From NCBI GenBank assembly GCA_051880475.1, contig JBJEOA010000007.1, positions 8,457 through 72,456 of the forward strand: a stretch of 64,000 nucleotides of DNA, given 5' to 3'. The stretch comes from JAUUSJ01 sp051880475. Its GTDB lineage: Bacteria; Bacillota; Clostridia; Lachnospirales; Lachnospiraceae. A program made the position numbers and the translations under genes. The number at the start of each line of letters is the position of its first letter. Within the stretch, counting starts at the first letter, position 1. This document shows, one piece after another, positions 46,450-55,360 of this stretch. Below the pieces are notes generated by a model, which had not been told where the DNA came from, searched no databases, and saw only the letters and a program-made list of their open reading frames with translations.

Positions 46450-46606
46450 CAACTATTCACTCCTTATAAATTCAAAATTTGTTATTCCAGGTTTTCCACT
46501 AAAAAAAACGTTCTACTACTTTTTTAACTAACTCTGTATTTTCTTTCATTAATTTTTCTTATGCCTCCGCTCTAAATCTTCTACTTTCGATATCTTATCA
46601 TATATC

Positions 46607-46822
46607 TTAATCAGAAAATAATTTAAAAAACTTTGACATCAACGGTATATAGGTTACAAAAAACACCCCAGTCGCTACTCCTGTCACTGTTTTTTTATAC
46701 TTTGGTGCTATATTTACCCCGATGAGAATTCCTATCGCACACAGGCAAAATTTCAACAAGGCAAAATCCTTCCAATCACTTTCTTTCGCATATCGATTGG
46801 CAATCCGAAACAATTTTTTCAT
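46607..46822 (-). CDS. Small membrane protein
   Basis: 71 residues with two hydrophobic segments (FALLKFCLCAIGILIGVNIA and VTGVATGVFFVTYIPLM) separated by PKYKKT. GGGAG 10 bp before the ATG supports translation. Residue pattern resembles short permease-like membrane proteins common in this group of bacteria, but I cannot name a family. Monocistronic between the ghost gene and the DUF2325 gene. Confidence 0.65.
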   Translation of the reverse strand: MKKLFRIANRYAKESDWKDFALLKFCLCAIGILIGVNIAPKYKKTVTGVATGVFFVTYIPLMSKFFKLFSD

Positions 46823-46932
46823 AGTAAATCTACTCCCTTCTACATAAATAATATATCGTATCCATTAACGATAGTATAAGGCTCGTATCAAAACTTATTT
46901 ATATTATATTATAACCGATAGACCAAAGAATT

Positions 46933-47220
46933 TCAATATTTTGGTACAATAGTTTCTTCTAAAATATTTTTTAGGGCAGACATAGAACTTGTGTGAGAAC
47001 GAACAACCCTCGTGTTCTGTCCTCGTATTTCCTTAAGTGCATTTCGCACCATTTTATGCGACACAGTTCCTGTGAAAAGCACAAGCAAATCTGGGTTTCC
47101 GATTCCTTTTATGGCACCTGTCAGTTTAGGATATACTTTTGCCTTGCACTGATATTTCTCGCATAATATTTTATAATTTCGAACCATACATTCGTTTCCA
47201 CCTATAATCACTACGCTCAT
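46933..47220 (-). CDS. DUF2325 family protein
   Basis: 95 residues, typical full length. MSVVIIGGNECMVRNYKIL at the start and the strand/loop VLFTGTVSHKMVRNALKEIR mark DUF2325, a small Rossmann-like protein; a possible nucleotide contact is GGNE. Cytosolic. No experimentally known function. No strong ribosome site (GAAGGTG upstream). It is divergent from the nicotinamidase-like gene. Confidence 0.88.
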   Translation of the reverse strand: MSVVIIGGNECMVRNYKILCEKYQCKAKVYPKLTGAIKGIGNPDLLVLFTGTVSHKMVRNALKEIRGQNTRVVRSHTSSMSALKNILEETIVPKY

Positions 47221-47422
47221 TTATTCACCTTCCATATTCATCATTTCACTCAGTTATAACAAAACGAGAAGAATCTTCCATCTCTAGTTAGTTATAGCTA
47301 ACTTATATTGAGAATACCATATAACTTTAAGAAATTCAACCGTTCAAACAAATAGAGTTTCTCAATAAGATTTCATCTCTACTTGTTTTTTGGAGACAGA
47401 AATGACCTTTCTTCCTATTTTG

Positions 47423-47451
47423 TTGACGACAAAAGATTTTTTCCCTATAAT
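47423..47451 (+). promoter_or_regulatory. Strong promoter of the nicotinamidase-like gene
   Basis: -35 TTGACG (47423-47428), 17-bp spacer, perfect -10 TATAAT (47446-47451), about 65 bp before the ATG at 47518. Confidence 0.8.
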
Positions 47452-47517
47452 TAATATATGTAATTTATGAAATCTATAAAACAATATTTTGAACTAAGTA
47501 TAAGAAAGGAAAAATAA

Positions 47518-48024
47518 ATGAAAAAAACATTAATTGTAGTGGATATGCAAAAAGACTTCATTGACGGTTCGCTCGGAACAGCTGAGGCGATAGCCATTGT
47601 ACCAAAGGTAAAAGATAAAATTGCCACATATATGACAGCGGGATATGAAATAGTTTACACAAGAGATACTCATGGCGAAGATTACTTAGATACACCAGAG
47701 GGGAAAAAACTTCCAATAAAGCATTGCATAAAAGGAACAGACGGTTGGCAAATAGCAGATGGTCTTTATGTAGAAGGTTGCAAATGTATCGATAAACCTA
47801 ATTTTGGTTGGCCAAATTGGGATAAAATGGAGCTGGAGGATGTCGAACTCATCGGACTTTGCACCGATATTTGTGTCATATCCAATGCTTTAATCATTAA
47901 AGCCCTATTCCCAAATGCAGAAGTATCCGTAGATGCATCTTGCTGTGCTGGGGTAACAATAAAAACACATAAGGCAGCTCTCGAAACAATGAAAATGTGT
48001 CAAATAACCATTGTAAATGAATAA
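47518..48024 (+). CDS. Isochorismatase-family cysteine hydrolase (nicotinamidase-like)
   Basis: 168 residues. Catalytic triad features: D9 in IVVDMQKDF, a lysine in PIKHCIKG or KPNF, and the nucleophilic cysteine in LIGLCTDICVISNA (C118 region). The short length and FIDGSLG motif are typical of PncA-like nicotinamidases, but substrate cannot be fixed. Soluble. AGAAAGG precedes the ATG. A second, deleted copy of the same gene lies 1.1 kb upstream. Confidence 0.9.
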   Translation: MKKTLIVVDMQKDFIDGSLGTAEAIAIVPKVKDKIATYMTAGYEIVYTRDTHGEDYLDTPEGKKLPIKHCIKGTDGWQIADGLYVEGCKCIDKPNFGWPNWDKMELEDVELIGLCTDICVISNALIIKALFPNAEVSVDASCCAGVTIKTHKAALETMKMCQITIVNE

Positions 48025-48081
48025 AAAATTCAGGTCTGACTTTATATGGATTAAAATTTTCTCCGTATTTACACATCAAAA

Positions 48082-48103
48082 AGGACTGCGAATTTGCAGT
48101 CCT
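48082..48103. terminator. Hairpin terminator between convergent genes
   Basis: AGGACTGC-gaattt-GCAGTCCT, an 8-bp stem. The minus strand runs into TTTTT, so it mainly terminates the hydrolase gene ending at 48123; it also lies 58 bp after the plus-strand nicotinamidase-like gene. Confidence 0.75.
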
Positions 48104-48122
48104 AAACTATTCACTCCTTATA

Positions 48123-48968
48123 TTATATTAAATCAGAGCCATTTTTATCCGTTATTTTTATTCCGTTTACAAATTCCTCAATAAGAAAATTAATAATCTC
48201 TGGCTCATCTGTATTAGAATTATGCCCTGCTCCTTTTATCCATTCCAACCTAATTCCAGTATTTTTATGCCATGCCTTATTATATCGTATACAAGAGCCT
48301 GCATGATCTTTTTCTCCACATATTAATAATGCTGGACAATTGATTTTATAGGGCAAATCTAACTCCATTGCCTCTGCTAAAATGCGAAAACCATGTCCCG
48401 ACAATTTCGCATATCGATTTTGATTTCCCTCATAATGCATCATCATATCACGCATCAATTTTCTTCCATAGACAGACATAGCAACTCCATTTGTACCTGA
48501 TTTCACAAGAGATTTCCACGGATAATGGCGATAAACTGGCTCCATTCTTTTCAAAAGCCATAGTTCTAGTGCGGTCACATATTTCCTCTGCAAAGGTGCA
48601 GAGTCAATAGAGATAAAACCTGATAGCTTATTAGGAAATAACTGAGAATATGCTTGACCGACATAGCCTCCCATCGATTGTCCTATAATAACAGGATTTT
48701 CCATTTTCTCGATGGTTAAAATCTCATCTAACCATCTAGCTTTATCCATCAAGCTAAATGTTAGTTCAAACGGCCATGAGGCAGCATGACCTGGAGCATC
48801 CCAGACAAAAATATTAAATTTTCCTTCAAAATATTCGACTTGCTTATTAAATAATCTGTGGTCTGCGGTCAATCCAGGTAAAAATACCAGCGTCACTTTT
48901 GATTTTTCTGCTTCGCTTACCCAGTAATGAATTGTTCCACACAAAGTTTTATACATTTTTTCTTTCAT
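48123..48968 (-). CDS. Alpha/beta-fold hydrolase
   Basis: 281 residues. Classical fold: VTLVFLPGLTADHRLFN (oxyanion region), VFVWDAPGHAAS-like strand, nucleophile VIIGQSMGGYVGQA, acid in LLICGEKDHAGS and histidine in GAGHNSNTDEPE. No signal peptide. It overlaps the DUF4405-like membrane gene by 20 bp, so the two are made together. Substrate unknown. Confidence 0.9.
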   Translation of the reverse strand: MKEKMYKTLCGTIHYWVSEAEKSKVTLVFLPGLTADHRLFNKQVEYFEGKFNIFVWDAPGHAASWPFELTFSLMDKARWLDEILTIEKMENPVIIGQSMGGYVGQAYSQLFPNKLSGFISIDSAPLQRKYVTALELWLLKRMEPVYRHYPWKSLVKSGTNGVAMSVYGRKLMRDMMMHYEGNQNRYAKLSGHGFRILAEAMELDLPYKINCPALLICGEKDHAGSCIRYNKAWHKNTGIRLEWIKGAGHNSNTDEPEIINFLIEEFVNGIKITDKNGSDLI

Positions 48969-49782
48969 AGCACACCTTTTTCTTCAAAAAAACAACCCAA
49001 TAAGTGATGACCGTAAAAGATAAAATCATCCCTAAAAACATAGTAATATTTTGTATCTTCTGGAAAAAGGATAAAGATGCCTTTCCTCTTTGCTGTCTCT
49101 TCTTCATTTGTCCGTCAAAATTTCCTCTTTGATTTCCTTTTCCTTCTTGATTTCCATTACCGCTTCTATTTTCAAATTCTTTTCGATTAATATCTTTAGA
49201 ATCATCCTTATTTTCAGACTGTGGTTTTCCTCCATGAAAAGCCCCTTCATAACTTCTTGCACCGTCTTGTGATGTCATGGAAAATGGCATAGATAACCAA
49301 CGTATCTCACTCGAATTCACTAAGCCATATCCTCCAACACATAATATAATCACTGATATAATTACCGCAAAAGGAATAGGTAAAAACTTACGACATACAT
49401 GTAACCCGATATGTATTCCAAGAAGAATAACAGATAATCCACCCGCAAACATATGTAATAATTTAAAGAACATATTTGTTGAAGATATTTCTGTTAATAT
49501 CGTTTTTGATATCAATATGCCGCTGACTCCAAGACATGCAAAACAAAGCAACAACAAAATATCTACTATTAGTCCCACTTTTATATTTAACGGAACTTTC
49601 ATAAATTTTTTGCACATAGCAACTGCGATTTTCATATTTATTACAATATGTACAATGACAAGCACAATCAATAAAATTCCTGCAATTTCATGATATCGCA
49701 TGCTGATAAGTTGTTTGTTAAAAAGGGTAATTGTCATAATGAGCATAAGAATATCAAGTACCATTTTAAAACGTCGTTTCAT
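48949..49782 (-). CDS. DUF4405-like multi-helix membrane protein
   Basis: 277 residues. Five to six hydrophobic helices with histidines at helix ends (YHEIAGILLIVLVIVHIVIN, LLHMFAGGLSVILLGIHIGLH), the layout of DUF4405 and cytochrome b561-like proteins, which may bind haem. A long hydrophilic insertion between the last helices (about 170-235) is rich in Gly, Asn, Gln and Lys. Plasma membrane. Weak AAGGA site 8 bp before the ATG. First gene of a two-gene operon with the hydrolase; a strong palindrome sits 20-55 bp upstream. Confidence 0.75.
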   Translation of the reverse strand: MKRRFKMVLDILMLIMTITLFNKQLISMRYHEIAGILLIVLVIVHIVINMKIAVAMCKKFMKVPLNIKVGLIVDILLLLCFACLGVSGILISKTILTEISSTNMFFKLLHMFAGGLSVILLGIHIGLHVCRKFLPIPFAVIISVIILCVGGYGLVNSSEIRWLSMPFSMTSQDGARSYEGAFHGGKPQSENKDDSKDINRKEFENRSGNGNQEGKGNQRGNFDGQMKKRQQRGKASLSFFQKIQNITMFLGMILSFTVITYWVVFLKKKVCYERKNV

Positions 49783-49801
49783 AACATATTAATTCCTTTC
49801 C

Positions 49802-49837
49802 TAAGATAAATTTACTGAATTTCTTAAATTTATCTTA
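49802..49837 (-). promoter_or_regulatory. Perfect 12-bp inverted repeat upstream of the DUF4405-like gene
   Basis: TAAGATAAATTT (49802-49813) and AAATTTATCTTA (49826-49837) with a 12-nt spacer, ending 20 bp before the start codon. The position suits an operator at the transcript start or a leader hairpin. The interval 49783-49955 has no gene. Confidence 0.6.
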
Positions 49838-49955
49838 CTATAGAAATTTGTTTTTTTTGTGGATGTCATTTGTTCATTTTGTGAAAATTCTCTCATGAAA
49901 TCTTATACGTTTTTTCTTTCACAGTATATCCTTCCAAGTAGCGATATTTCTTTTA

Positions 49956-50492
49956 TTACTGCCAAAAAAGTTCCTGTAATGTCTGCAAGTATAAATCTCT
50001 ATCCCATTTTCGGACAATACCTATTTTCGAGGATTCTCCTCTTCCCTGCGTAATTTTATAATCTCTATATCCCGCTCTGATTGCTTCACTAAAGATTTCG
50101 AGACAGGTACTTTCTAGATAATCCAAATCACCATAACATATGTCATCAAATTGTTCTCTCATAAAATTAAGCAATTCTTCATCTGTGATTTCATCTTGCA
50201 TTTCATTCTTGTATAAAAAGAAAATTTCTTGTAATCGTATTAAAGTTTCTAAATAATTATTTTGAGAGATAAAATCTGAGTCACAAAAAGTATATATAAT
50301 TTGCGGAAGAACACTCTGACCAAATTCAATTCTACGTTCTTCCTTTAATGTATTATTCTTTTCTAAAACCAAGAGTTGGGCATCTTGCTCTGATAATTCA
50401 AGACCAAATTTTTTTGTATATTGATTTGTTTCCTTTATTTGTTTTAGGCATTGCTCACGATTCATAATTTCAAGCCAATTTTGATTATCCAT
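49956..50492 (-). CDS. DUF6323-like hypothetical protein
   Basis: 178 residues from the ATG at 50492 (GGAGG 10 bp upstream); the frame to 50537 lacks a site. Soluble, all-helical and acidic. I recall the pattern LSEQDAQLLVLEKNNTLKEERRIEFG, YTFCDSDFISQNNY and ETLIRLQEIFFLYKNE as DUF6323, usually found beside a DUF6179 gene, which matches the neighbour at 51393. Function unknown. Last gene of a three-gene run with the methyltransferase. Confidence 0.65.
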   Translation of the reverse strand: MDNQNWLEIMNREQCLKQIKETNQYTKKFGLELSEQDAQLLVLEKNNTLKEERRIEFGQSVLPQIIYTFCDSDFISQNNYLETLIRLQEIFFLYKNEMQDEITDEELLNFMREQFDDICYGDLDYLESTCLEIFSEAIRAGYRDYKITQGRGESSKIGIVRKWDRDLYLQTLQELFWQ

Positions 50493-50562
50493 ATTGTGTA
50501 AACCTCCGACAATTATTCTAGCAATCACAATCTCCACTGATATTTTTGAACATTATAAAGTT

Positions 50563-51360
50563 TTAATCTTTTCCTTTCTTTTCCAATTCATAAAGGCGAT
50601 AAATTTTTCGATACATCGCCCCCGTAAACATCATTTTAAAAAAGTATCTGTCAAAACCATTTAGCTCATTAACTAATCTCTCAGGCGTAAGGGAATGTTC
50701 TGCTTTTAGCTGTATTTTCGTATTGTTTAAAATAGCCTCAAAATGATCAATGCCATATAACTTTGTCACACCTACATCATTGACGGGATTTTTATACTTG
50801 GATGCCCTTGCCCCAAATTCAGTATAAACATCCATCAATATATGGATTCTTGAATATTTTTCCTGCAATGAAAGAAAGAATCTATTTATCTGTTCATTAG
50901 ATAAATACATACTAACTCCTTCTAAAATAACAATGGCCAAATCACCCGATGGAAGTGCCTCGATATGCTCCGTATTCGTAGCGTCAATAACTCTCATTTG
51001 ATATGTTTTTGTTTCCTGAAAATATTTCTTTCTTAATGAAATAACATCATAAAAATCTCCATCAATCCAATTTGTATATTTCTGTTTTATTCTGAGAAAT
51101 CTACTATCTAAACCACATCCTATATGCAAAACAATCGCTTCTTTTTCTTGCTTTAACATATTTTCCGTCCAATCATCAAACACTCTAGCTCTCATTGCCA
51201 TATTATAAGTAAGCCATTTTGATTTAGATTTTCCTTTAATTGGAAATGACTCTTTCTCCCATATTTTTTCTGCACTGGGATCTTTTAAAATGATGCCTTT
51301 TTTACTAACTTGTGCTTTCCCATATAACGGTATAAAAAGCGTTTTGTTTACTTCATTCAT
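50563..51360 (-). CDS. SAM-dependent methyltransferase of the leucine carboxyl (LCM/PPM1) type
   Basis: 265 residues. SAM-binding motif VLHIGCGLDSRFLRI (motif I), DGDFYDVISLRKKYF with the acidic residue, and VILEGVSMYLSNEQINRFF, diagnostic of the LCM family whose bacterial members O-methylate small molecules or polyketides. No membrane segment. A large C-terminal lid is present. Transcribed after the DUF6179-like gene (32 bp gap) and before the DUF6323-like gene. Substrate unknown. Confidence 0.88.
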   Translation of the reverse strand: MNEVNKTLFIPLYGKAQVSKKGIILKDPSAEKIWEKESFPIKGKSKSKWLTYNMAMRARVFDDWTENMLKQEKEAIVLHIGCGLDSRFLRIKQKYTNWIDGDFYDVISLRKKYFQETKTYQMRVIDATNTEHIEALPSGDLAIVILEGVSMYLSNEQINRFFLSLQEKYSRIHILMDVYTEFGARASKYKNPVNDVGVTKLYGIDHFEAILNNTKIQLKAEHSLTPERLVNELNGFDRYFFKMMFTGAMYRKIYRLYELEKKGKD

Positions 51361-51392
51361 GATTTTATCATCTCCATTGTTTTTCTTCTATA

Positions 51393-52004
51393 TTACATCG
51401 ACGTATTCATTTGTAGTTCTATGATTTCCCTTAAATTAAAATACTCCTTCTCGTATTTTGGATGAAAAGAACGCAATTCACTCAAAATATAGTTTCTAGG
51501 AAATCTCATCAAATATTTTTGTTCTTTCCAAATAGCATCTATATATTGGTCAATCATGTCAATGCCCTCAAGGTTCAAATCAAGTCCAAAAATTGGATAA
51601 TCCAACGTTATGATATAATCTGTTGGTGCAAATTTTACATTATAGTATAAGAAAAATCCCGGCAATGCTTTTTCTACCGTATCCCGATAATTTCGGTTAT
51701 AATAATGGTCAAAAAATCCCATTAACTCATTATATTTTTTCTGCGTCCGTCTTACTTTTTCTACTACGGCATCATAGCCAATTTTATATGCTTCTTTAGC
51801 AGACAATACGGTATGCGATGTTAATGAGTAAAGATTTTCATCCATATGTGCAATACAATAGATGACGGACTCCATCAACTGACGTGCTCTCTCATATGTT
51901 ACAGAGCTGCTTTCCTTTGAAGTGAATTTTTCTGCTAACATACCCACAATAGGAATCAATTCTTCCATCTTATACATATTTGTAACATCATCCCTCTTCA
52001 TCAT
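51393..52004 (-). CDS. DUF6179-like hypothetical protein, short form
   Basis: 203 residues, soluble and helical. Patterns LAEKFTSKESSSVTYERARQLMES, LPGFFLYYNVKFAPTDYII and YPIFGLDLNLEGIDMIDQYI recall DUF6179, but members I remember are much longer, so this may be a shortened form. GGGAGGAAG precedes the start. It is the first gene of the run ahead of the methyltransferase and the DUF6323-like gene. No function known. Confidence 0.6.
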   Translation of the reverse strand: MMKRDDVTNMYKMEELIPIVGMLAEKFTSKESSSVTYERARQLMESVIYCIAHMDENLYSLTSHTVLSAKEAYKIGYDAVVEKVRRTQKKYNELMGFFDHYYNRNYRDTVEKALPGFFLYYNVKFAPTDYIITLDYPIFGLDLNLEGIDMIDQYIDAIWKEQKYLMRFPRNYILSELRSFHPKYEKEYFNLREIIELQMNTSM

Positions 52005-52165
52005 CTCTTTACTTCCTCCCTAATACCTTCCTGTGAACTTACAAATATTCTCTCAAATATTCCTCGCAAATGTGATTGATTGGACGATTATACCTCTTAG
52101 AAGAACCGATTACAAGACTTGAAAAAAAGCCGATTTTGTGGTAATATAAATACATAAATTCACTA

Positions 52166-52954
52166 CTATTTTCTATTTGCTTCCATCCATTTTACTGCAA
52201 AATCAACAAGCTCTCTTTGTCTCATAAAACGAATCATACCATTGCCCAATGGCACTTTTTTCACTTCACATTTTTCTTCATAAGCCTGTCCAATTTCACA
52301 AAAATCTTCACCATCTACAAATAACGTATCATAAGCTTTCCATACTCTTTTTCCATCTTCTAAAATTGCACTATGCTCTGTGCAGTTATGTTTTCCTGGG
52401 TATTGTGCTCTGACATCCGCCAAATGAAGCGAAGTATTTTTATCATACCCAACACCGATTAAAAGAACATATCCATCTAACTCATATAGTTTTCCAATAG
52501 GTGAGCCTTCCCCAAAAATATTAGATAAATCATGCTCTTTTGTGAGATACTCTGCATATTTACCTAAAGCAGCTACAGAGCGAGCAGGATGGTCACTCCT
52601 TACAGCACCAGGCCATTTTCGAAACATTTCGGATACGGCTCCCATTGTATTGGTAGGAGTAATATCCTTGTGATACGCTGGCCAATTATCACGAATTATT
52701 TGCCACCATTCTTCTGGCTCTTCCCAATGTACGCCAGCAGTCGGATCAAGATTTTTCCACGACTGTGTTGGCATCATAATCGTTCCGTCTGTACCCACAC
52801 TTTCTAGCAATGCCTCAATTATAATCTGTGCACCGCCACAGACAAAACCTAAGCTGCTAAGAGATGCATGTACCATAATCGTTTGCCCTGTTTTAATACC
52901 CGCATTTTTTAATGCTTCAATAATGTCTTCTTTTAATACAATTTTTCTTTCCAT
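52166..52954 (-). CDS. AAC(3)-family aminoglycoside N-acetyltransferase-like protein
   Basis: 262 residues, normal size. Conserved family signatures: MVHASLSSLGFVCGGAQ near the N-terminus, GTIMMPTQSW, TPTNTMGAVSEMFRKWPGAVRSDHPARSVAALG (its TNTMG and HPARSVAA cores) and LLIGVGYDKNTSLHLAD. These proteins acetylate the 3-amino group of aminoglycosides using acetyl-CoA, though many chromosomal homologues have other or unknown substrates. GGAGG precedes the ATG. Alone on the minus strand; no mobile element adjoins it. Confidence 0.9.
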   Translation of the reverse strand: MERKIVLKEDIIEALKNAGIKTGQTIMVHASLSSLGFVCGGAQIIIEALLESVGTDGTIMMPTQSWKNLDPTAGVHWEEPEEWWQIIRDNWPAYHKDITPTNTMGAVSEMFRKWPGAVRSDHPARSVAALGKYAEYLTKEHDLSNIFGEGSPIGKLYELDGYVLLIGVGYDKNTSLHLADVRAQYPGKHNCTEHSAILEDGKRVWKAYDTLFVDGEDFCEIGQAYEEKCEVKKVPLGNGMIRFMRQRELVDFAVKWMEANRK

Positions 52955-53050
52955 CCTATAAAACCTCCATTTATCGCATGATTTCTACTTCTAAGCGATT
53001 TCTTTTTTTCATTATAACACCATTTCTTACAAATTTCAAAATTAAAAAAA

Positions 53051-53098
53051 AGGACCGAAATCAAATGGATTTCGGCCTGTTTTACACGGGATTTTATC
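53051..53098 (-). terminator. Repeated-type terminator with conserved tail (copy 1)
   Basis: GGACCGAAATC/GATTTCGGCC stem (53051-53077) followed on the plus strand by CTGTTTTACACGGGATTT. The minus strand reads through the tail, then the hairpin, then a run of T, so it terminates the histidine kinase gene ending at 53154. The same unit occurs at 61648. Confidence 0.7.
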
Positions 53099-53153
53099 AT
53101 AATAATATCTGTTTTTTCAAAAAAGGATTTTGTGTAAAATCTATCTAAAGTAT

Positions 53154-54485
53154 TTATATTATCATTCGCACCCTAAACCTTTTTTCATCCGCAAGATAAT
53201 AAATCTCACTGTCTGTTTTGTTTACAAAAGCTAATACACTCCTAGTTCCAATTCCATGATTCTTCTCATTAGAAAACGGGTGTCCATCTTCGTCTAAAGG
53301 TACTATATCTTCACAGGAATTTTCAATTTCCAAGAGAAGTTGATTTTTATATTTTGCCGTCAGTTTCAAATATCGCTCAGATTCTGGAAGTTTTTCGCAG
53401 GCATATATTGCATTTTCCAGCAGATTGCTGATGGTAATGGCCAGTTCCATCTCATCCACTGCTAATCTAGATGGAATATTCGCAGAAACAGTCGTCCAAA
53501 TTCCTTCCTTTTTCGCCCAGGATATATAATGGTTCATTGCCGCATTCACAGTAGTATTTTCACAGTATTTCTGTATTCCTTTTGGTTCCATAGCAAGTCG
53601 TTCTGCCAAATACTTTTTTGCTTCCTGCGTCCTTCCCTCTTCTAACAATTGAAATAACAGTGCTTCAAAATGTCTTCTGTCATGACGCATCATCCTATCT
53701 TTTTGTATGACTGTTTCCATTGATTGAAGTCGTTCTTTCATGTTTTTTGCCGCCATTTCCATAATATCGGCATCTGACTTAAGCCTGATTTTTTCCTGTA
53801 CAAGCTCCATTTCATGTCGCATTAAACTTGTATATTTTTCAAGAATTACAAAAATCGCTATATTAACGATGACTAGTAAAATTGCAGTTTGAAGAAACTG
53901 ACTCGAATTAAAGTTGTGATACTGTCCCATTCCCAACAAAAACATATCCACAACAATAAGCGCCACGGAAACTAGAGGCATTGCCATAAGTAAGAAAATC
54001 ATATTATCTGTTTTCTTCTCTTTATCTTTGCTCCCAAATCTGCAGATAAAAAGCACTAGAATCATTTCTATAAAATTCATAAGCAATGCTGTCTGCGGCG
54101 TAATCAGTTCATATTGTGTGCGAAATCCCATTTCATTGTTCAGATATCCTCTGCTGATTCCAAGAATAATCTCCATCACCATAGTTCCTACCATATAAAA
54201 CCAAAAATTGGTCAGCTCTTGGAAACTCTTCACATCATATATGAGAAATAGTGGAATCAAATATGCTAAAATCATCGCCATAAGATTCAGCGGTGGAATT
54301 TCTTGCAAATTTGCAACAAAAAGCATACACCAGTCAAACAAATATATAACTGTCACCAACAGTGTTTTATCTTTTATCCAATCCCGTTTTTCACAAAAAG
54401 TTCTCTGCATATATCCAAAAAGATAGATAGTCAGAAAATCTCCCACTCCCAACAGTAGCTCTGTTGCCGATAAATATATAGACAT
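53154..54485 (-). CDS. AgrC-like sensor histidine kinase (GHKL type)
   Basis: 443 residues. Six to seven membrane helices in the first 220 residues, then a dimerisation helix with phospho-acceptor in MRHDRRHFEALLFQLL, then a GHKL ATPase (ISNLLENAIYACEKL as N-box, NHGIGTRSVLAFV as G-box). This is the class that detects peptides or cell-surface ligands. It follows the LytTR regulator by 24 bp. No agrB or agrD-like gene was found nearby, so its signal is not predictable. Plasma membrane. Confidence 0.92.
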   Translation of the reverse strand: MSIYLSATELLLGVGDFLTIYLFGYMQRTFCEKRDWIKDKTLLVTVIYLFDWCMLFVANLQEIPPLNLMAMILAYLIPLFLIYDVKSFQELTNFWFYMVGTMVMEIILGISRGYLNNEMGFRTQYELITPQTALLMNFIEMILVLFICRFGSKDKEKKTDNMIFLLMAMPLVSVALIVVDMFLLGMGQYHNFNSSQFLQTAILLVIVNIAIFVILEKYTSLMRHEMELVQEKIRLKSDADIMEMAAKNMKERLQSMETVIQKDRMMRHDRRHFEALLFQLLEEGRTQEAKKYLAERLAMEPKGIQKYCENTTVNAAMNHYISWAKKEGIWTTVSANIPSRLAVDEMELAITISNLLENAIYACEKLPESERYLKLTAKYKNQLLLEIENSCEDIVPLDEDGHPFSNEKNHGIGTRSVLAFVNKTDSEIYYLADEKRFRVRMII

Positions 54486-54509
54486 TTTTATCTCCCCCTA
54501 CTCTAGTGT

Positions 54510-55232
54510 CTACCCAAATCTATAATTCATATATTTTTCAGAAACCTGTGCATATCGGCTTTTTGCCACTGGAAGAAGCTCCTTATTTCTCACCATAATA
54601 TCTGTTTTGGTCAGCTTATCGATAGACCTTATATTAACAGCAATGGACTCGTGGCATAACACAAAATCTTCCTCGGAATGATGAAGATTTAGATACTGCA
54701 AAAAACCAATACGAAGCGTACTAGTGGAGATTGTTTCTCTAGATAATAGGTGATAACTCACTATATGATTTCGATAATCGACATACATAATATCGTCCAA
54801 ATAGAGTGTACGATATCCACCTTTTACTTTAATCGTAACTACCTTTTCTTCCTCCAGGCTGATACGCTTCATTGCCAGATTCAAGGTTTCAAATAGTTTT
54901 TCTCTTTTTATAGGCTTTAAAATATAATTAATCGGATTCACATCAAAAGACTCTAAGGCAAAAGATTCTTCGGATGTGGCAAAAATAATCTGTGCATCCG
55001 GCTGATTCCATCTTAGTTCCCTTGCCGCCTGTATTCCGTTTACCATAGGCATTACAATATCAAGAATATAAATATGAGGTCGAAACTTCTCACATATACA
55101 AATTAAAGTATCTGGATGATCAAAAACTTTTATTTCAACCTGCGATATCTTATCTTGAAAAAACTGCTGTACATACTGATATATTCTATCTCTATCTTCC
55201 TTTTTATCATCACAGATAGCAATCTTTAACAA
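54510..55232 (-). CDS. LytTR-family response regulator
   Basis: 240 residues; TTG start after GGAGG. Receiver domain with DD (9-10), phospho-acceptor in HIYILDIVMPMVNG, lysine in LKPIKREKL, followed by a LytTR DNA-binding domain (VVTIKVKGGYRTLYLDDIMYVDY, RLLSRETISTSTLRIG-like, LCHESIAVNIRSIDKLTKTDIM). Partner of the histidine kinase directly downstream. Target genes unknown; candidates are the neighbouring ABC transporter or others. Confidence 0.94.
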   Translation of the reverse strand: MLKIAICDDKKEDRDRIYQYVQQFFQDKISQVEIKVFDHPDTLICICEKFRPHIYILDIVMPMVNGIQAARELRWNQPDAQIIFATSEESFALESFDVNPINYILKPIKREKLFETLNLAMKRISLEEEKVVTIKVKGGYRTLYLDDIMYVDYRNHIVSYHLLSRETISTSTLRIGFLQYLNLHHSEEDFVLCHESIAVNIRSIDKLTKTDIMVRNKELLPVAKSRYAQVSEKYMNYRFG

Positions 55233-55360
55233 GCGAATTCCTCCTCTCCATCTTATTTACATTCCCACATACTATATCATCCATCTTCATAATAAATTTC
55301 AAATTCATACTCCCATCTAATGCAATAACTCCTCTAAATAATTTTCTAATGAAATCTTTA

